A model generated the notes under the pieces. That model saw only the letters and a list, made by a program, of their open reading frames with translations, did no database searches and was not told the origin of the DNA. From Pseudophaeobacter flagellatus (GTDB lineage: Bacteria; Pseudomonadota; Alphaproteobacteria; Rhodobacterales; Rhodobacteraceae): 64,000 nt of DNA. Positions 16,073 to 24,366 of this stretch are shown piece by piece. The stretch's first letter is position 1, and every line of letters begins with the position of its first letter. The position numbers and the translations under genes are program-made. The DNA is taken from positions 143,298 through 207,297 of the forward strand of contig NZ_JAJQRG010000006.1 of assembly GCF_021228235.1 (NCBI RefSeq). Reading direction: 5' to 3'.

Positions 16073-16084
16073 GACCGGACGGTC
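16073..16084. promoter_or_regulatory. Palindromic operator candidate between paaG and paaZ
   Basis: GACCGGACGGTC is a 12-bp palindrome (GACCG and CGGTC around a GA centre). It lies 77 bases upstream of the paaG start and 94 bases upstream of the paaZ start, in the 181-base divergent region. TetR-type regulators bind palindromes of this kind, so the TetR protein at 12829-13425 is the likely ligand. I did not find a second equally good copy in the region. Confidence 0.55.
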
Positions 16085-16177
16085 AATATATCATGCAACG
16101 CAAATCTGAGGCCCCGCCTCGGCGACTCGTCCTGCCAGCCGCCGACAGCGCCCCAACAGGAAAGCAAAGGACACAGC

Positions 16178-18208
16178 ATGAGCCTTCGAGATGTATCGAG
16201 TTTTGCCGCAGGTCAGTGGATCGCCCCAGGTGCGGGTGCCCGCAGCATCGCCAGCGCCATAACAGGCGCACCGCTGGCCCAGGCCGGCAATGACGCGCTG
16301 GATGTGCAGGCCATGCTGTCCTACGCCCGCGACACCGGCGGCCCTGCCCTACGTGCCCTGACCTTTCATGATCGCGCCCGTATGCTCAAGGCGCTGGCGG
16401 CCCATCTGGGCCAGCACAAACATGCGCTGTATGATCTGAGCTTTGAAACAGGCGCCACTCAGGCTGATCACATGATCGACATCGACGGCGGCATTGGCAC
16501 CATGTTTGTCTTTGCCTCCAAGGGGCGGCGCGAAATGCCCGATGCGCAGGTCTATCTGGACGGAGAGGTAGAGCAGCTGTCGCGCAACGGCACCTTTCTT
16601 GGCCAGCATATCTGCACGCCGATGCAGGGGGTTGCGGTGCATATCAATGCCTTCAACTTCCCGGTCTGGGGCATGCTGGAGAAACTTGCCCCGACGCTGC
16701 TGGCGGGGGTTCCTGCGATTGTGAAACCAGCCACCGCCACCTGCTATGTGACGGAATTGGCTGTGCGCCTGATGCTGGACAGCGGCATCCTGCCCGCTGG
16801 CGCACTGCAACTGGTGTCTGGGGGGCTTGGCGATATGCTCGACCATCTGACGATGCAGGATATCGTTAGCTTCACCGGCTCGGCCCAGACCGCGCTGAAA
16901 CTGCGCCAGACCCCGGTCATTCTGGAAAACTCGATCCGCTTTGTGGCGGAACAGGACAGCCTGAACGCGTCGATCCTGGGGCCGGATGCCACCCCCGGCA
17001 CGCCGGAATTTGACCTTTTCATCAAAGAAGTCAGCCGCGAGATGACCACCAAGGCGGGGCAGAAATGTACCGCCGTACGCCGCATCATCACGCCCGAGGC
17101 CCAGACCGAGGCGGTAATCGAAGCCCTCTCGGCACGTCTGGCCAAAACCACCATTGGTGACCCCCGCCTGGAAAGCACCCGCATGGGCGCGCTGGTCTCC
17201 AACGGGCAGAAACGTGACGTGCTGGAAAAGGCCGCGGTTCTGGCGACCGAGGCCACCCGCGTCTACGGCGATCCCGATGATTTCACCGTGGATGGTGCCG
17301 ATGCCGAAAAAGGCGCCTTTGTGCCGCCGATGCTGTTCCACTGTGAAAACCCCGATGCGGCCAAGCGGGTACATGACACCGAAGCATTTGGCCCGGTTTC
17401 CACCGTGATGGGCTATCGAGATCTGGATCACGCCGTAGCCCTAGCCAACCGCGGTGAAGGCTCGCTGGTGGCATCCTGCATCACCAACGATCCAGAGGTG
17501 GCCCGCAGCGTTGCCATGGGTTCGGGAGCCTATCACGGACGGATCTATTTCAACAACCGCGCCTCGATGCAGGAAAGCACTGGGCATGGTTCTCCCCTGC
17601 CGCATATGGTGCATGGCGGCCCCGGACGGGCCGGCGGCGGCGAAGAGCTGGGCGGCATTCGCGGTGTAAAACACTATATGCAGCGCACCGCCATTCAGGG
17701 CAGCCCCGATATTCTGGCCGCAATTGGCCAGCAATGGGTGCCCGGCGGCACCGAAATCCCGGCCCCGGCGCATCCCTTCACCCGCAGGTATGGCGAATTG
17801 GCCATTGGCGAGACCCTCAACAGCCCCGCGCGCGAGGTGACGCTGGACGATATCGAGCATTTTGCCAAGTTCACCGGCGATACCTTCTATGCCCATATGG
17901 ATGACGCAGCGGCGAAGCGGAATCCCTTCTTCCCCGGTCGCGTCGCGCATGGCTATCTGCTGCTCTCTTTTGCTGCCGGCCTGTTTGTCGAACCCAATGA
18001 AGGCCCCGTTCTTGCCAATACCGGTCTCGACAATCTGCGCTTTATGAAACCCGTCTCGGCGGGCGACAGCATCAAGGTGCGGCTTAGCGTCAAGAAAAAG
18101 ACCCCCCGGAATGAAGACTACGGTGAGGTGCGCTGGCATGTCACCCTGACCAATCAGGACGATGAAAAGGTCGCGGAATACGAACTGCTGACCATGAATG
18201 CCTTCTAG
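16178..18208 (+). CDS. paaZ: Bifunctional oxepin-CoA hydrolase / semialdehyde dehydrogenase
   Basis: This 676-residue fusion enzyme opens the oxepin-CoA ring and oxidises the resulting aldehyde to 3-oxo-5,6-dehydrosuberyl-CoA. The N-terminal aldehyde dehydrogenase part (about 1-520) has [32 protein letters not shown] for NAD(P) binding and the nucleophile Cys297 in [10 protein letters not shown]. The C-terminal MaoC hydratase part (about 535-676) has [15 protein letters not shown] and [12 protein letters not shown] with the Asp and His of the family. The length equals typical PaaZ. The ATG at 16178 has AAAGGA 6 bases upstream. It is transcribed away from paaG and probably leads the paaX and hydrolase genes. 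Confidence 0.95.
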   Translation: MSLRDVSSFAAGQWIAPGAGARSIASAITGAPLAQAGNDALDVQAMLSYARDTGGPALRALTFHDRARMLKALAAHLGQHKHALYDLSFETGATQADHMIDIDGGIGTMFVFASKGRREMPDAQVYLDGEVEQLSRNGTFLGQHICTPMQGVAVHINAFNFPVWGMLEKLAPTLLAGVPAIVKPATATCYVTELAVRLMLDSGILPAGALQLVSGGLGDMLDHLTMQDIVSFTGSAQTALKLRQTPVILENSIRFVAEQDSLNASILGPDATPGTPEFDLFIKEVSREMTTKAGQKCTAVRRIITPEAQTEAVIEALSARLAKTTIGDPRLESTRMGALVSNGQKRDVLEKAAVLATEATRVYGDPDDFTVDGADAEKGAFVPPMLFHCENPDAAKRVHDTEAFGPVSTVMGYRDLDHAVALANRGEGSLVASCITNDPEVARSVAMGSGAYHGRIYFNNRASMQESTGHGSPLPHMVHGGPGRAGGGEELGGIRGVKHYMQRTAIQGSPDILAAIGQQWVPGGTEIPAPAHPFTRRYGELAIGETLNSPAREVTLDDIEHFAKFTGDTFYAHMDDAAAKRNPFFPGRVAHGYLLLSFAAGLFVEPNEGPVLANTGLDNLRFMKPVSAGDSIKVRLSVKKKTPRNEDYGEVRWHVTLTNQDDEKVAEYELLTMNAF

Positions 18209-18271
18209 GGCGACAGGGATCTTTTGCGCTCCGGGCTGGTCTATCCGCCCCGGAGCGCCTATCTTAAGCGC

Positions 18272-19075
18272 ATGAATAGCGCGCACTCCCAATGGTTTGA
18301 GACAAGCATTGCCCAGTTGAACACCCTGCAAAACCTGCGGGTCTGGTCGATCATTGTCTCGCTGTTTGGCGATCTGGCGCAAAAACCCGGTGACCGCATC
18401 AACGGCACCACCCTCACCCGGATCATCACGCCCATGGGCATCAAGCCCGAAGCAACCCGCGTCGCCCTGCACCGGCTGCGCAAGGACGGCTGGATCGAAA
18501 GCACCCGCTCGGGCCGGGCCTCGGTGCATTACCTAACCGACTATGGCCGCAGCCAATCGGCCGCCGTGACCCCACGCATCTATGCCCGCGACCCCATCGC
18601 GCCACAGGACTGGCATCTGCTGATCTGCGAAGACAGCAGTGGCTCGGCCGCGCTGGAGGCGGCGCTGCTGCTGCCGCAATATACCAGGGTCAACCGCTGC
18701 ACCGCGCTGGGGTATGGTCCCCGCCCGGTATCCCTGGACGCGGAATTCTTTGTTGCCAGCCTGTCACAACCGCAGGTCCCCAATTGGCTGCAGGCCCGGA
18801 TGTTTCCAAAGGACCTGATCACCAGCTGCCAGGCACTGCAACGGGCCTTGGCAGAGCTCTCTCCTCCTGCGGATCTGTCGCCGGTGCAGGTGGCCACACT
18901 GCGCACCTTGATCGTGCACCACTGGCGTAGAATCGCCCTGCGCCACCCCGCCCTGCCGCCAAGCTTTCACCCCGCCGACTGGACCGGCGAGACCTGTCGC
19001 ACCCGTGTTTTTGACCTGCTTGACCAGCTGCCGCGCCCCAGCCTGTCAGCGCTGGATCCCGGCACTGTCAGCTAA
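18272..19075 (+). CDS. paaX: PaaX-family transcriptional regulator
   Basis: This 267-residue protein has a winged helix near the N-terminus (KPGDRINGTTLTRIITPMGI, then EATRVALHRLRKDGWIESTR) and the PaaX C-terminal domain. PaaX proteins repress phenylacetate genes and are released by phenylacetyl-CoA. The ATG at 18272 has no clear ribosome binding site. The longer frame to 18224 adds 16 residues that do not look like a PaaX start, so a leaderless or weakly translated gene is likely. It lies 63 bases after paaZ. The cluster thus carries two different regulator families for one pathway. Confidence 0.9.
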   Translation: MNSAHSQWFETSIAQLNTLQNLRVWSIIVSLFGDLAQKPGDRINGTTLTRIITPMGIKPEATRVALHRLRKDGWIESTRSGRASVHYLTDYGRSQSAAVTPRIYARDPIAPQDWHLLICEDSSGSAALEAALLLPQYTRVNRCTALGYGPRPVSLDAEFFVASLSQPQVPNWLQARMFPKDLITSCQALQRALAELSPPADLSPVQVATLRTLIVHHWRRIALRHPALPPSFHPADWTGETCRTRVFDLLDQLPRPSLSALDPGTVS

Positions 19076-19100
19076 ACCGCCCCGTTTCGGAGATAAGCCC

Positions 19101-20069
19101 ATGTCCGCTCTTAGCAGTCTTGCCATTCTGGCGCTTGCCGCCCCCGCTGCCCTGCTGGGCGCATCGCATCTGAAAACCCGGCAGCTGGCCCGCGAGGCGC
19201 GCGACCTGGTGCCGCCCATTGGCCAGTTCTGCGCCACACCGCAGGGCAGAATACACTATATCGATATCGGGCCCCGCCAGGCCCAGCCGCTGGTTCTGAT
19301 CCACGGGCTCAGCGGTCAGTTGCAACATTTCACCTATGCGCTGGCAGATCGCCTGGCTAAAGATCACCGGGTGATCGTTCTTGACCGGCCCGGATGTGGC
19401 TATTCAACCCGTACCAGTGACGCCATGGCCCGGCTGCCCGAACAAGCCAAGGCCCTGCTTGCGGTGCTGCAGAGCCTCGAGGTGAATCATCCTGTTCTGG
19501 TGGGCCATTCGCTGGGCGGTGCAGTGGCGCTGGCCATGGCGCTCGCAGCACCCGAGCGCATTGCCGGCCTGGCGCTGCTGTCGCCGCTGACCCACCCGGC
19601 AGAACAGGGGCCAGAGGCTTTCAAAGGCTTGATCGTGCACAATAACATGATGCGGCGCCTGATGGCGCAGACCGTGGCCATCCCCACCGCCAAGCGCACT
19701 GCCACCCCGGTTCTGAACCAAATCTTCGCCCCAGAGACCTGCCCCGATGACTTCCTGATCAAGGCTGGCGGTGCCCTTGGCCTGCGCCCCGAGAGCTTTG
19801 TCGCGGCCTCAGCGGATGCTTCCTTCCTCTATCCTGCGATTGAAACCCAGGCAGCGTGTTATGCCGCGCAGCTCAATACGCCCGGCGCGATTCTCTTTGG
19901 GTCAGAGGACGCCATTCTGGATCCGCTGACCCAGGGCAAAGTAATGGAGACCTATGGCCTTGACTGCCAGATCCTGCCGCAGCGAGGCCACATGCTGCCC
20001 ATCACCGCACCGCAGCCCTGCGAAGACTTTATCCGGGCCACGGTGAAAGCCCTGGACAAGCAATCGTAA
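19101..20069 (+). CDS. Alpha/beta hydrolase with N-terminal membrane anchor
   Basis: This 322-residue alpha/beta hydrolase has the oxyanion strand LVLIHGLSGQLQHF, the nucleophile elbow VGHSLGG (Ser) and a late RGHMLPI with the catalytic His; the acidic residue probably lies in SEDAILDP. A hydrophobic stretch at residues 4-20 (LSSLAILALAAPAALLG) could be a membrane anchor or signal sequence. The ATG at 19101 is supported by CGGAGAT 9 bases upstream. It lies 25 bases after paaX. The substrate is unknown; the location suggests an ester or lactone related to aromatic catabolism, but that is a guess. Confidence 0.85.
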   Translation: MSALSSLAILALAAPAALLGASHLKTRQLAREARDLVPPIGQFCATPQGRIHYIDIGPRQAQPLVLIHGLSGQLQHFTYALADRLAKDHRVIVLDRPGCGYSTRTSDAMARLPEQAKALLAVLQSLEVNHPVLVGHSLGGAVALAMALAAPERIAGLALLSPLTHPAEQGPEAFKGLIVHNNMMRRLMAQTVAIPTAKRTATPVLNQIFAPETCPDDFLIKAGGALGLRPESFVAASADASFLYPAIETQAACYAAQLNTPGAILFGSEDAILDPLTQGKVMETYGLDCQILPQRGHMLPITAPQPCEDFIRATVKALDKQS

Positions 20070-20190
20070 CAAACTGAAGAAATCCGGCATTTTCCACCGG
20101 CGGCAAAAAAAACTGCCAAAAGAAGGTTTCTTCTGCAATTGCGCCTTGACCCCACGCGCCCCATTCCGTAAATCGCCCCTCACAGAAGAT

Positions 20191-20267
20191 GGCGCGGTAG
20201 CTCAGTTGGTTAGAGCGATCGACTCATAATCGATAGGTCGGGAGTTCAAGTCTCCCCCACGCCACCA
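20191..20267 (+). tRNA. tRNA with CAT anticodon (Ile2 or elongator Met)
   Basis: The 77-base sequence folds as a full tRNA: GGCGCGG/CCACGCC acceptor stem with one C-A mismatch at pair 5-68, D-arm GCTC/GAGC, anticodon stem ATCGA/TCGAT around CTCATAA (anticodon at 20225-20227), T-arm GGGAG/CTCCC with TTCAAGT, and encoded CCA. A CAT anticodon can belong to elongator Met or to Ile2, whose C34 becomes lysidine. The body resembles the Ile2 pattern (GACTCATAATCG, AGGTC), which I favour. Sequence alone does not settle it. Confidence 0.95.
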
Positions 20268-20430
20268 CTTCTTTTCTGTCCCACCCCGAAGATACCCCCA
20301 TAGATGACTGTTGCGCGGAAATGTTTCCGTCTGAACCGCCGATCTTGCCGCTATCGGCTCTGACCGATTGCTGCTCCACCTTATTTCGCGGCCCCCACCC
20401 CCTGCGTGGCCCGGTCAAAGCCCACCATGG

Positions 20431-21339
20431 CTAATCCCCAAGTGATGTAAGCGGAGCCGTGCGGAACCACTGGGCGAGATGCTCAATCAGGGCGCGAATG
20501 CGCGCGGTGAGGTGGCGGCTTGGCGGATAAACCACATAGAGCGGCAGCGGCGCGTCTTCATGCGCGCACAACAGCAGCTGCAATTGCCCCGCCTCGACAA
20601 AGCGCTGAACGGTGTAATAGGGACAGCGCGCAATGCCCTGCCCGCCCAGCGCCATATAGGCCACCGCGCGGGGGGAATTGGCGCGAAAGCTGCCGCCGAC
20701 GGCGACCTCTGTTGTCGCCGCGCCCTCGTGAAACCGCCAGTGATCCGGCTGGCCCGAAGGCTGCAGCAGCAGGCAATTGTGATCGGTCAGCGCCGCCGGG
20801 GTGGCCGGGGTGCCGTGACGCGCCAGATAGCCCGGTGCCGCCACCACCACCCGGCGCATATCGCAGAGCCTGCGTGCCACCAATGTCGAATCCTGCAATT
20901 GCCCAAAGCGAATGGCCAGATCAATGCCCTCTTCGACAATCGGCACGTGGTGATCCGACAGCTGCATTTCTATCTGCACCTTGGGATGCGCCTGCTGAAA
21001 CGGCATCAGGGCCTGTACCAATTCGCGGCTGCCAAAGCCGGTTGGCGCCGTCAGCCGAATTAGGCCGCCCAGCTCCGACTGGCGTTCCTGGATGACGCCT
21101 TCCAGTTCATCAATCTGATCCAGCAGCGGCAGGCAGCGTTCTAGATAGGCCTGCCCCGTATCGGTCAAGGTGACCGACCGGGTGGTGCGGTGCAGCAACT
21201 GGGCGCCCAGATGTTCCTCCAGCCGGGCAACATATTTGCTGGCCAGTTTGGTGCTGATGCCAATCTGACGCGCCCCGCCGGTAAAGGAGCTTTGCCCCGC
21301 CACCGCCGTAAAGGCACGCATGCATTGCAAAATATCCAT
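20431..21339 (-). CDS. LysR-family transcriptional regulator
   Basis: This 302-residue protein has a winged helix-turn-helix at residues 1-60 (FTAVAGQSSFTGGARQIGIS, then LEEHLGAQLLHRTTRSVTLT) and a periplasmic-binding-protein-like effector domain from about residue 90. The ATG has GGGAGG upstream. It is divergent from the glutathione S-transferase gene, with 196 bases between them. A LysR activator of that divergent group is therefore likely. The effector is unknown. Confidence 0.92.
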   Translation of the reverse strand: MDILQCMRAFTAVAGQSSFTGGARQIGISTKLASKYVARLEEHLGAQLLHRTTRSVTLTDTGQAYLERCLPLLDQIDELEGVIQERQSELGGLIRLTAPTGFGSRELVQALMPFQQAHPKVQIEMQLSDHHVPIVEEGIDLAIRFGQLQDSTLVARRLCDMRRVVVAAPGYLARHGTPATPAALTDHNCLLLQPSGQPDHWRFHEGAATTEVAVGGSFRANSPRAVAYMALGGQGIARCPYYTVQRFVEAGQLQLLLCAHEDAPLPLYVVYPPSRHLTARIRALIEHLAQWFRTAPLTSLGD

Positions 21340-21399
21340 CCCTACGCCTCCCTGGGTTCCGCTTTGATCAGGGCACCCATTACCCCCATAGCGTACATA

Positions 21400-21410
21400 T
21401 ATAGTCTATA
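21400..21410. promoter_or_regulatory. Palindrome in the lysR-gst divergent region
   Basis: TATAGTCTATA is a perfect odd-length palindrome 61 bases upstream of the lysR start. It sits in an AT-rich stretch that differs from the surrounding GC-rich DNA. It contains a short T-N-A type dyad of the kind LysR proteins bind, so it is a candidate operator or promoter core. Confidence 0.35.
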
Positions 21411-21535
21411 AAGTGATCAATTATAACCTGAACGTTCTGAATGTATCTATCCCCTATCACTGCGGCCGGGCCAAAGGCCCTAGGTCGCATTGCTCATAGT
21501 CACCGCGCATGCGCGGCCTCAGATAGGAATATCTC

Positions 21536-22159
21536 ATGTCTACAACACTCCGCATTCACAGCTTTCCGCTCTCTGGTCACGGCCACCGGGTTGAGCTCTT
21601 CGCCAGGCTGGCAGGCATCCCGCATGAGGTGGTGCATGTTGATCTGGCCAAGGGTGCCCAAAAGACCGACAGCTTTCTGGCATTGAACCCCGCCGGCCAG
21701 GTGCCGGTGGTCGAAGATGGTGCGGTGGTGATCAGCGATTCCAATGCCATTTTGGTCTATCTCGCCCGTAAATATGCCCCCAGCTATCTGCCCAGTGATC
21801 CCGTCAAAGAAGCCCAAGTGCAAAAGTTCCTCAGCCTGGCAGCAGGAGAGCTGGCCTTTGGCCCTGCGGCGGCGCGGCTGATAAATGTGTTTAACGCACC
21901 GCTGGATGCCGAGTTCTGCAAATCCGTCGCCACGCGCCTGCTGGCCAAGCTGGAACCCCATCTGGAGGGGCGCGATACCCTGGTTGACGACGGCGTCACC
22001 ATCGCAGATGTGGCGCTCTATTCCTATCTGGCCCATGCGCCCGAAGGCGATATCTCGCTAGAACCCTTCCCGAATGTGCGCCGCTTCCTGGCCAAAATCG
22101 AAGGCCTGCCGGGTTTCAAGCCGATGCCCGCCACCCCGGTCGGCCTGTCTGCCGCCTGA
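21536..22159 (+). CDS. Glutathione S-transferase
   Basis: This 207-residue protein has a thioredoxin-like N-terminal domain (about 1-80) with the Ser of FPLSGHGHRVEL, then NPAGQVPVVEDG (cis-Pro) and DSNAILVYLARKY (glutathione gamma-Glu site). An all-helical C-terminal domain with TIADVALYSYL follows. It conjugates or reduces electrophiles with glutathione in the cytoplasm. The ATG at 21536 follows AGGAA at good spacing. With the FMN-binding neighbour and DUF1348 protein it forms a small redox or detoxification group under the divergent LysR. Confidence 0.92.
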   Translation: MSTTLRIHSFPLSGHGHRVELFARLAGIPHEVVHVDLAKGAQKTDSFLALNPAGQVPVVEDGAVVISDSNAILVYLARKYAPSYLPSDPVKEAQVQKFLSLAAGELAFGPAAARLINVFNAPLDAEFCKSVATRLLAKLEPHLEGRDTLVDDGVTIADVALYSYLAHAPEGDISLEPFPNVRRFLAKIEGLPGFKPMPATPVGLSAA

Positions 22160-22277
22160 TCGCCGCCTATCTGGCACCAGGTGGAAATCGCAGCATCCAA
22201 AATGTCCCGGTCGCATCGCTGGCCGGGGCTGGAAACCTACGCGCCCCCTACCCTGCCCCCCCCCCATGAGGCCCGAG

Positions 22278-23258
22278 ATGCCCAAGACCATCCCCCCAAC
22301 TGCAGCGCCCGTCACTGCAGTGCAGCCAGATCCCGGCCCCTCCCCCTTTCACGCGGGGGAGCAGGCGCTGCAGCGCGCAAATGGCAGCCGCGACAGGATA
22401 GAGATGTTTGGTCGCCGGGCGATACGCCCATATCTGCCAGACCAGCACCGCGCCTTTTTTGCCCAGCTCCCCTTTGTGGCAGTGGCGGCAGTTGACGGGG
22501 ATGGCCGCCCCTGGGCCAGCCTGTTTCCCGGCCCGCCCGGCTTTGTTCACACGCCTGATGAATACCACCTGGATCTTGCCTTGCATGGTGCTGCAGCCGA
22601 CCCGGTGCGCCAGGCCCTGCAACCGGGTGCAGCGATTGGCCTGCTCGGGATCGAGATGCACAGCCGCCGCCGCAATCGGCTGAACGGGCGGATTAAATCG
22701 CTGGATATCAATCACATACGACTGCGGGTTGATCAGAGCTTTGGCAATTGCCCTAAATACATCAAGCGCCGCCAGCTGACCCCGTCGCGCCCCGCAACAG
22801 ACAGTAGCCCCGCCAGGGTCTCTGCCCGATTTACCCAGTTGACCGGGGCGGTCCGTGACCAGATCGTGGCGGCTGAGGTGTTCTTTGTCGCCAGCGCCAT
22901 CAAGGCGCAGGACAACCCCGTAATTCAGGGGGTTGATGTCTCTCATAGGGGAGGGCCTGTCGGATTTGTCAGGATCGACGGCAATAGCCTGATCATCCCC
23001 GACTATCGCGGCAACAACCACTTTAACACCTTGGGAAACTTTCTTCTGAACCCCAGGGCTGGGCTGGTCTTTCCCGATTTTGACAGCGGCACACTGCTGC
23101 AACTTACCGGGCGAACCGCCTTGCTGGCCCAAGATAGCCCCGAACTGCAGGGATTTGACGATGCTGTCGGCGGCTGGCGTTTTTCCCTGGATGAGGGGCT
23201 GTGCCTACAGGATGCCCTGCCCTTTCGCACCGATACCCAAACCCGAACTGACCAGTAG
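22278..23258 (+). CDS. Pyridoxamine 5'-phosphate oxidase-like FMN-binding protein
   Basis: This protein of about 326 residues belongs to the flavin split-barrel superfamily. A PNPOx-like domain starts near residue 55 with FVAVAAVDGDGRPWASLFPG. A second similar part lies near residue 230, with VGFVRIDGNSLIIPDYRGNN and NPRAGLVFPDF. In related proteins the module precedes a ferredoxin reductase domain, but here it ends without one. The ATG at 22278 is preferred because TGAGG lies a few bases upstream; an ATG at 22266 is the alternative. The substrate is unknown. Co-location with glutathione S-transferase suggests a detoxifying redox role. Confidence 0.8.
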   Translation: MPKTIPPTAAPVTAVQPDPGPSPFHAGEQALQRANGSRDRIEMFGRRAIRPYLPDQHRAFFAQLPFVAVAAVDGDGRPWASLFPGPPGFVHTPDEYHLDLALHGAAADPVRQALQPGAAIGLLGIEMHSRRRNRLNGRIKSLDINHIRLRVDQSFGNCPKYIKRRQLTPSRPATDSSPARVSARFTQLTGAVRDQIVAAEVFFVASAIKAQDNPVIQGVDVSHRGGPVGFVRIDGNSLIIPDYRGNNHFNTLGNFLLNPRAGLVFPDFDSGTLLQLTGRTALLAQDSPELQGFDDAVGGWRFSLDEGLCLQDALPFRTDTQTRTDQ

Positions 23259-23299
23259 CCCCCGCGCTCTAGTCCCTGCAACATGGAGGATCCCAACCA

Positions 23300-23767
23300 A
23301 TGGACACCCGCCCACCACTGCCGCCCTTTACCCAAGACAGCGCCCGCCACAAGGTCCGCCTGGCCGAAGATGGCTGGAACAGCCGCGATGCCGCCAAGGT
23401 GGCGCTTGCCTATACGCCCGACACCAGTTGGCGCAACCGGGCCTGCTTTGTCAGCGGGCGCGCCGAAGCGCAGCGCTTTCTCGCAGCAAAATGGACCAGA
23501 GAGCTGGAGTATCGCCTGATCAAGGAACTCTGGGCCTTCACCGAGAATCGCATTGCGGTGCGCTATGCCTATGAATGGCACGATGACAGCGGCAATTGGT
23601 TTCGCTCTTATGGCAATGAAAACTGGGAATTTACCGCAAATGGCCTGATGCAGAACCGCTTTGCCAGCATCAATGATCTGCCCATCAGCGCGCAGGAACG
23701 CAGGTTTCACTGGCCGCTTGGGCGCCGCCCGGATGATCATCCCGGTCTCTCTGATCTCGGGCTCTGA
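23300..23767 (+). CDS. DUF1348 (NTF2-like fold) family protein
   Basis: This 155-residue cytoplasmic protein of the DUF1348 family has an NTF2-like fold. Marks are [32 protein letters not shown] and [12 protein letters not shown], in family order. The ATG at 23300 follows GGAGGA 9 bases upstream. The function is unknown, although similar folds serve as small-molecule isomerases or binding proteins. It follows the FMN-binding gene by 41 bases and probably shares its transcript. Confidence 0.85.
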   Translation: MDTRPPLPPFTQDSARHKVRLAEDGWNSRDAAKVALAYTPDTSWRNRACFVSGRAEAQRFLAAKWTRELEYRLIKELWAFTENRIAVRYAYEWHDDSGNWFRSYGNENWEFTANGLMQNRFASINDLPISAQERRFHWPLGRRPDDHPGLSDLGL

Positions 23768-23828
23768 TTTCCGGGCAGATAGCGGCAAAGGCAGGCGCTG
23801 AAAAAAATGTGCATCTACGATGTTATCT

Positions 23829-23842
23829 TTGATCTAGCTCAA
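23829..23842 (+). promoter_or_regulatory. FNR/NnrR-type box upstream of the nos operon
   Basis: TTGATCTAGCTCAA matches TTGAT-N4-ATCAA at nine of ten conserved positions. It lies 60 bases before nosC. Sites of this type bind FNR-family activators (FnrP, NNR in Paracoccus) and switch on denitrification genes when oxygen falls or nitric oxide is present. Confidence 0.75.
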
Positions 23843-23901
23843 ATAACTGGACCTGTCCTGTCGCTAGGGTCGCGCATATCCTGCAACGAATCTGGCGACA
23901 C

Positions 23902-24366
23902 ATGGTCCTGCCCCCTTTTCATACACAACTTCAGCGGCTTGGTGCAGTATTGCGCCAAGCCTTGGGGTATGGTCTGGGTGCTATACTGATCATGCAGCTG
24001 TTGCTGCCGGGCCTTGGCCGGGCAGAGGCGGCAGAAAACTGGATCGAGATCTGTGGCGAGGTCGGCGTAGTCCGCATCGACATCGCCGCAGAGACAGGCA
24101 ACACCCAGAACAAGGACTGCCCCGACTGCGGCACCTGCCTGATGTGTTTAGCGCAGATCACCCCCTCCCAGGCCACTGCGCCGACCCGGACCAAACCGGC
24201 CTATCTGACAGGCACAAGCGGACAGGTGCCATCTCTTGAGGTGGCGTCCAACCCGGCTCAGTTCTGGCATGATGGCCGGGGGCCTCCACGCAAGCAGCAA
24301 CAGAACATGACACGCGCGCGCGGCGCGTTCATGGCGCACACTCAATATAAGGAGGTGGCGCTGTGA
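23902..24366 (+). CDS. nosC: NosC-like small cysteine-rich protein
   Basis: This 154-residue protein has a hydrophobic segment near residues 22-38 (YGLGAILIMQLLLPGLG), which may be a signal or anchor. A cysteine cluster CPDCGTCLMC follows near residue 74. Paracoccus denitrificans has a nosC gene with a similar CxxCxxC motif in front of nosR, and this gene holds the same place. Its role is not known. A metal or redox function is plausible from the cysteines. The ATG at 23902 lacks a strong ribosome binding site. The stop overlaps the nosR GTG start by 4 bases. Confidence 0.72.
   Translation: MVLPPFHTQLQRLGAVLRQALGYGLGAILIMQLLLPGLGRAEAAENWIEICGEVGVVRIDIAAETGNTQNKDCPDCGTCLMCLAQITPSQATAPTRTKPAYLTGTSGQVPSLEVASNPAQFWHDGRGPPRKQQQNMTRARGAFMAHTQYKEVAL

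Noticed and set aside
15187..16293. 368-codon plus-strand frame opposite paaG
   Set aside because: It is antisense to paaG and runs across the divergent promoter region into paaZ. No family resemblance.
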